Assembly: GCA_937921835.1 (NCBI GenBank)
Contig: CAKZVG010000358.1
Span: forward strand, 1-5,626
Source of the DNA: an uncultured Bryobacteraceae bacterium
GTDB lineage: Bacteria; Acidobacteriota; Terriglobia; Bryobacterales; Bryobacteraceae
DNA: 5,626 nucleotides
Direction: 5' to 3'
A program made the translations under genes and the position numbers. Under the pieces are notes generated by a model. It saw only the letters and a program-made list of their open reading frames with translations. It made no database searches and was not told the origin of the DNA. Shown here piece after piece: positions 5,366 through 5,626 of the stretch. Each line of letters starts with the position of its first letter. Within the stretch, counting starts at the first letter, position 1.

Positions 5366-5626
5366 TCAGCGCATTCGAACCGGGAGCAGTTTCTGATTTG
5401 GGAACCCTTCGACGGGAACGCCCCGGTTGCGGAGCGACTGGGCGAGGGCGTACTTGAACTCGCGATCGGCGCGCACGAACCCGGCCTGGAGCGCGGCCAC
5501 GGCCTCCTTGCCAGGGAGCCGTTCGAGAACCATGCGCGCGTCTTCGCGCAAGCCGGCGTCGTCGAGCAGCGCGGCGGCCGGCCGCAGGGCCTGGCTGGTC
5601 TCGCAAATCTCTGAGACCATCCACAG
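5366..5626 (-). CDS. C-terminal part of a HEAT-repeat-like protein (runs off right edge)
   Basis: The minus-strand frame is open from the right edge to a TGA at 5368-5366 and gives the last 86 residues of a larger protein. It reads as paired amphipathic helices with a HEAT-repeat look: SQALRPAAALLDD (11-23), LREDARMVLERL (26-37), GKEAVAALQAGFVRA (39-53), then EFKYALAQSLRNRGV (56-70) and a terminal FPNQKLLP (75-82). The LREDARxxLERLPGKEAxxAL block and the closing LAxSLRxRGV pattern recall HEAT-repeat, often secreted, proteins in Bryobacterales-like genomes; that is from memory of the family type, not a search. HEAT arrays mediate protein contacts, so no enzymatic role is proposed. It converges with ribF across 35 bp that contain no clear terminator. 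An in-frame ATG at 5620 exists, but the frame continues upstream of it, so it is probably internal. Confidence 0.65.
   Translation of the reverse strand: MWMVSEICETSQALRPAAALLDDAGLREDARMVLERLPGKEAVAALQAGFVRADREFKYALAQSLRNRGVPVEGFPNQKLLPVRMR

Noticed and set aside
1883..5420. Similar TGGGAACC...TTCGA words near 1883 and 5399 as a dispersed repeat
   Set aside because: The similarity covers only about a dozen bases, and the second copy lies inside the HEAT-like coding sequence, so chance is the simplest explanation.
5327..5614. A 95-codon plus-strand ORF starting in an ATGA overlap with the ribF stop
   Set aside because: The overlap looks operon-like, but the opposite strand over the same bases gives helical HEAT-like repeats running off the window, which is the more protein-like reading.

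Overview
This 5.6 kb, high-GC window looks chromosomal and probably comes from an Acidobacteriota member of the Bryobacterales/Solibacter type. That placement is an inference. It rests on a Tat-exported sugar phosphate isomerase/epimerase-like protein, a DUF1844 gene beside an MBL hydrolase and ribF, a HEAT-repeat-like secreted-protein tail, and strong G/C bias at third codon positions. No rRNA, tRNA, CRISPR array, insertion sequence or phage gene is visible.

Region 1 (1-1805) is a divergent pair. On the minus strand, running off the left edge, is the N-terminal 203 residues of a MOT1-family molybdate/sulfate transporter. On the plus strand is a 370-residue one-component regulator with a Cro/CI-type helix-turn-helix and a C-terminal periplasmic-binding-protein-like domain of the molybdate-related COG1910/PF12727 type. 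The 83 bp between their start codons contain a perfect 6-3-6 inverted repeat (629-643), the best operator candidate in the window. Together they suggest a local oxyanion uptake switch: the regulator binds molybdate or tungstate in the cytoplasm and controls the transporter.

Region 2 (1806-3234) holds a Tat-exported xylose-isomerase-like TIM-barrel protein (2062-2904) between two non-coding stretches. The stretch before it (253 bp) has only short inverted repeats. The stretch after it (330 bp) contains, on the minus strand, an ORF with a strong ribosome binding site and a Tat-type N-terminus. Its downstream coding signal moves through three reading frames, so it is best read as a decayed or truncated gene.

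Region 3 (3235-5330) is a tight plus-strand operon: DUF1844 protein, PhnP-like metallo-beta-lactamase-fold phosphodiesterase, and RibF (riboflavin kinase/FAD synthetase). The first two genes abut (TAGATG). The last two overlap by one base (TGATG), with a GGAGGG ribosome binding site inside the end of the hydrolase gene. This arrangement implies translational coupling and possibly a shared role around flavin or cyclic-phosphate metabolism.

Region 4 (5366-5626) is the C-terminal 86 residues of a minus-strand HEAT-repeat-like protein converging on ribF across a 35 bp gap. The most notable items are the oxyanion regulator/transporter switch with its palindrome, the frame-shifting Tat gene remnant, and the DUF1844-MBL-RibF coupling. 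I see no clearly unprecedented system.
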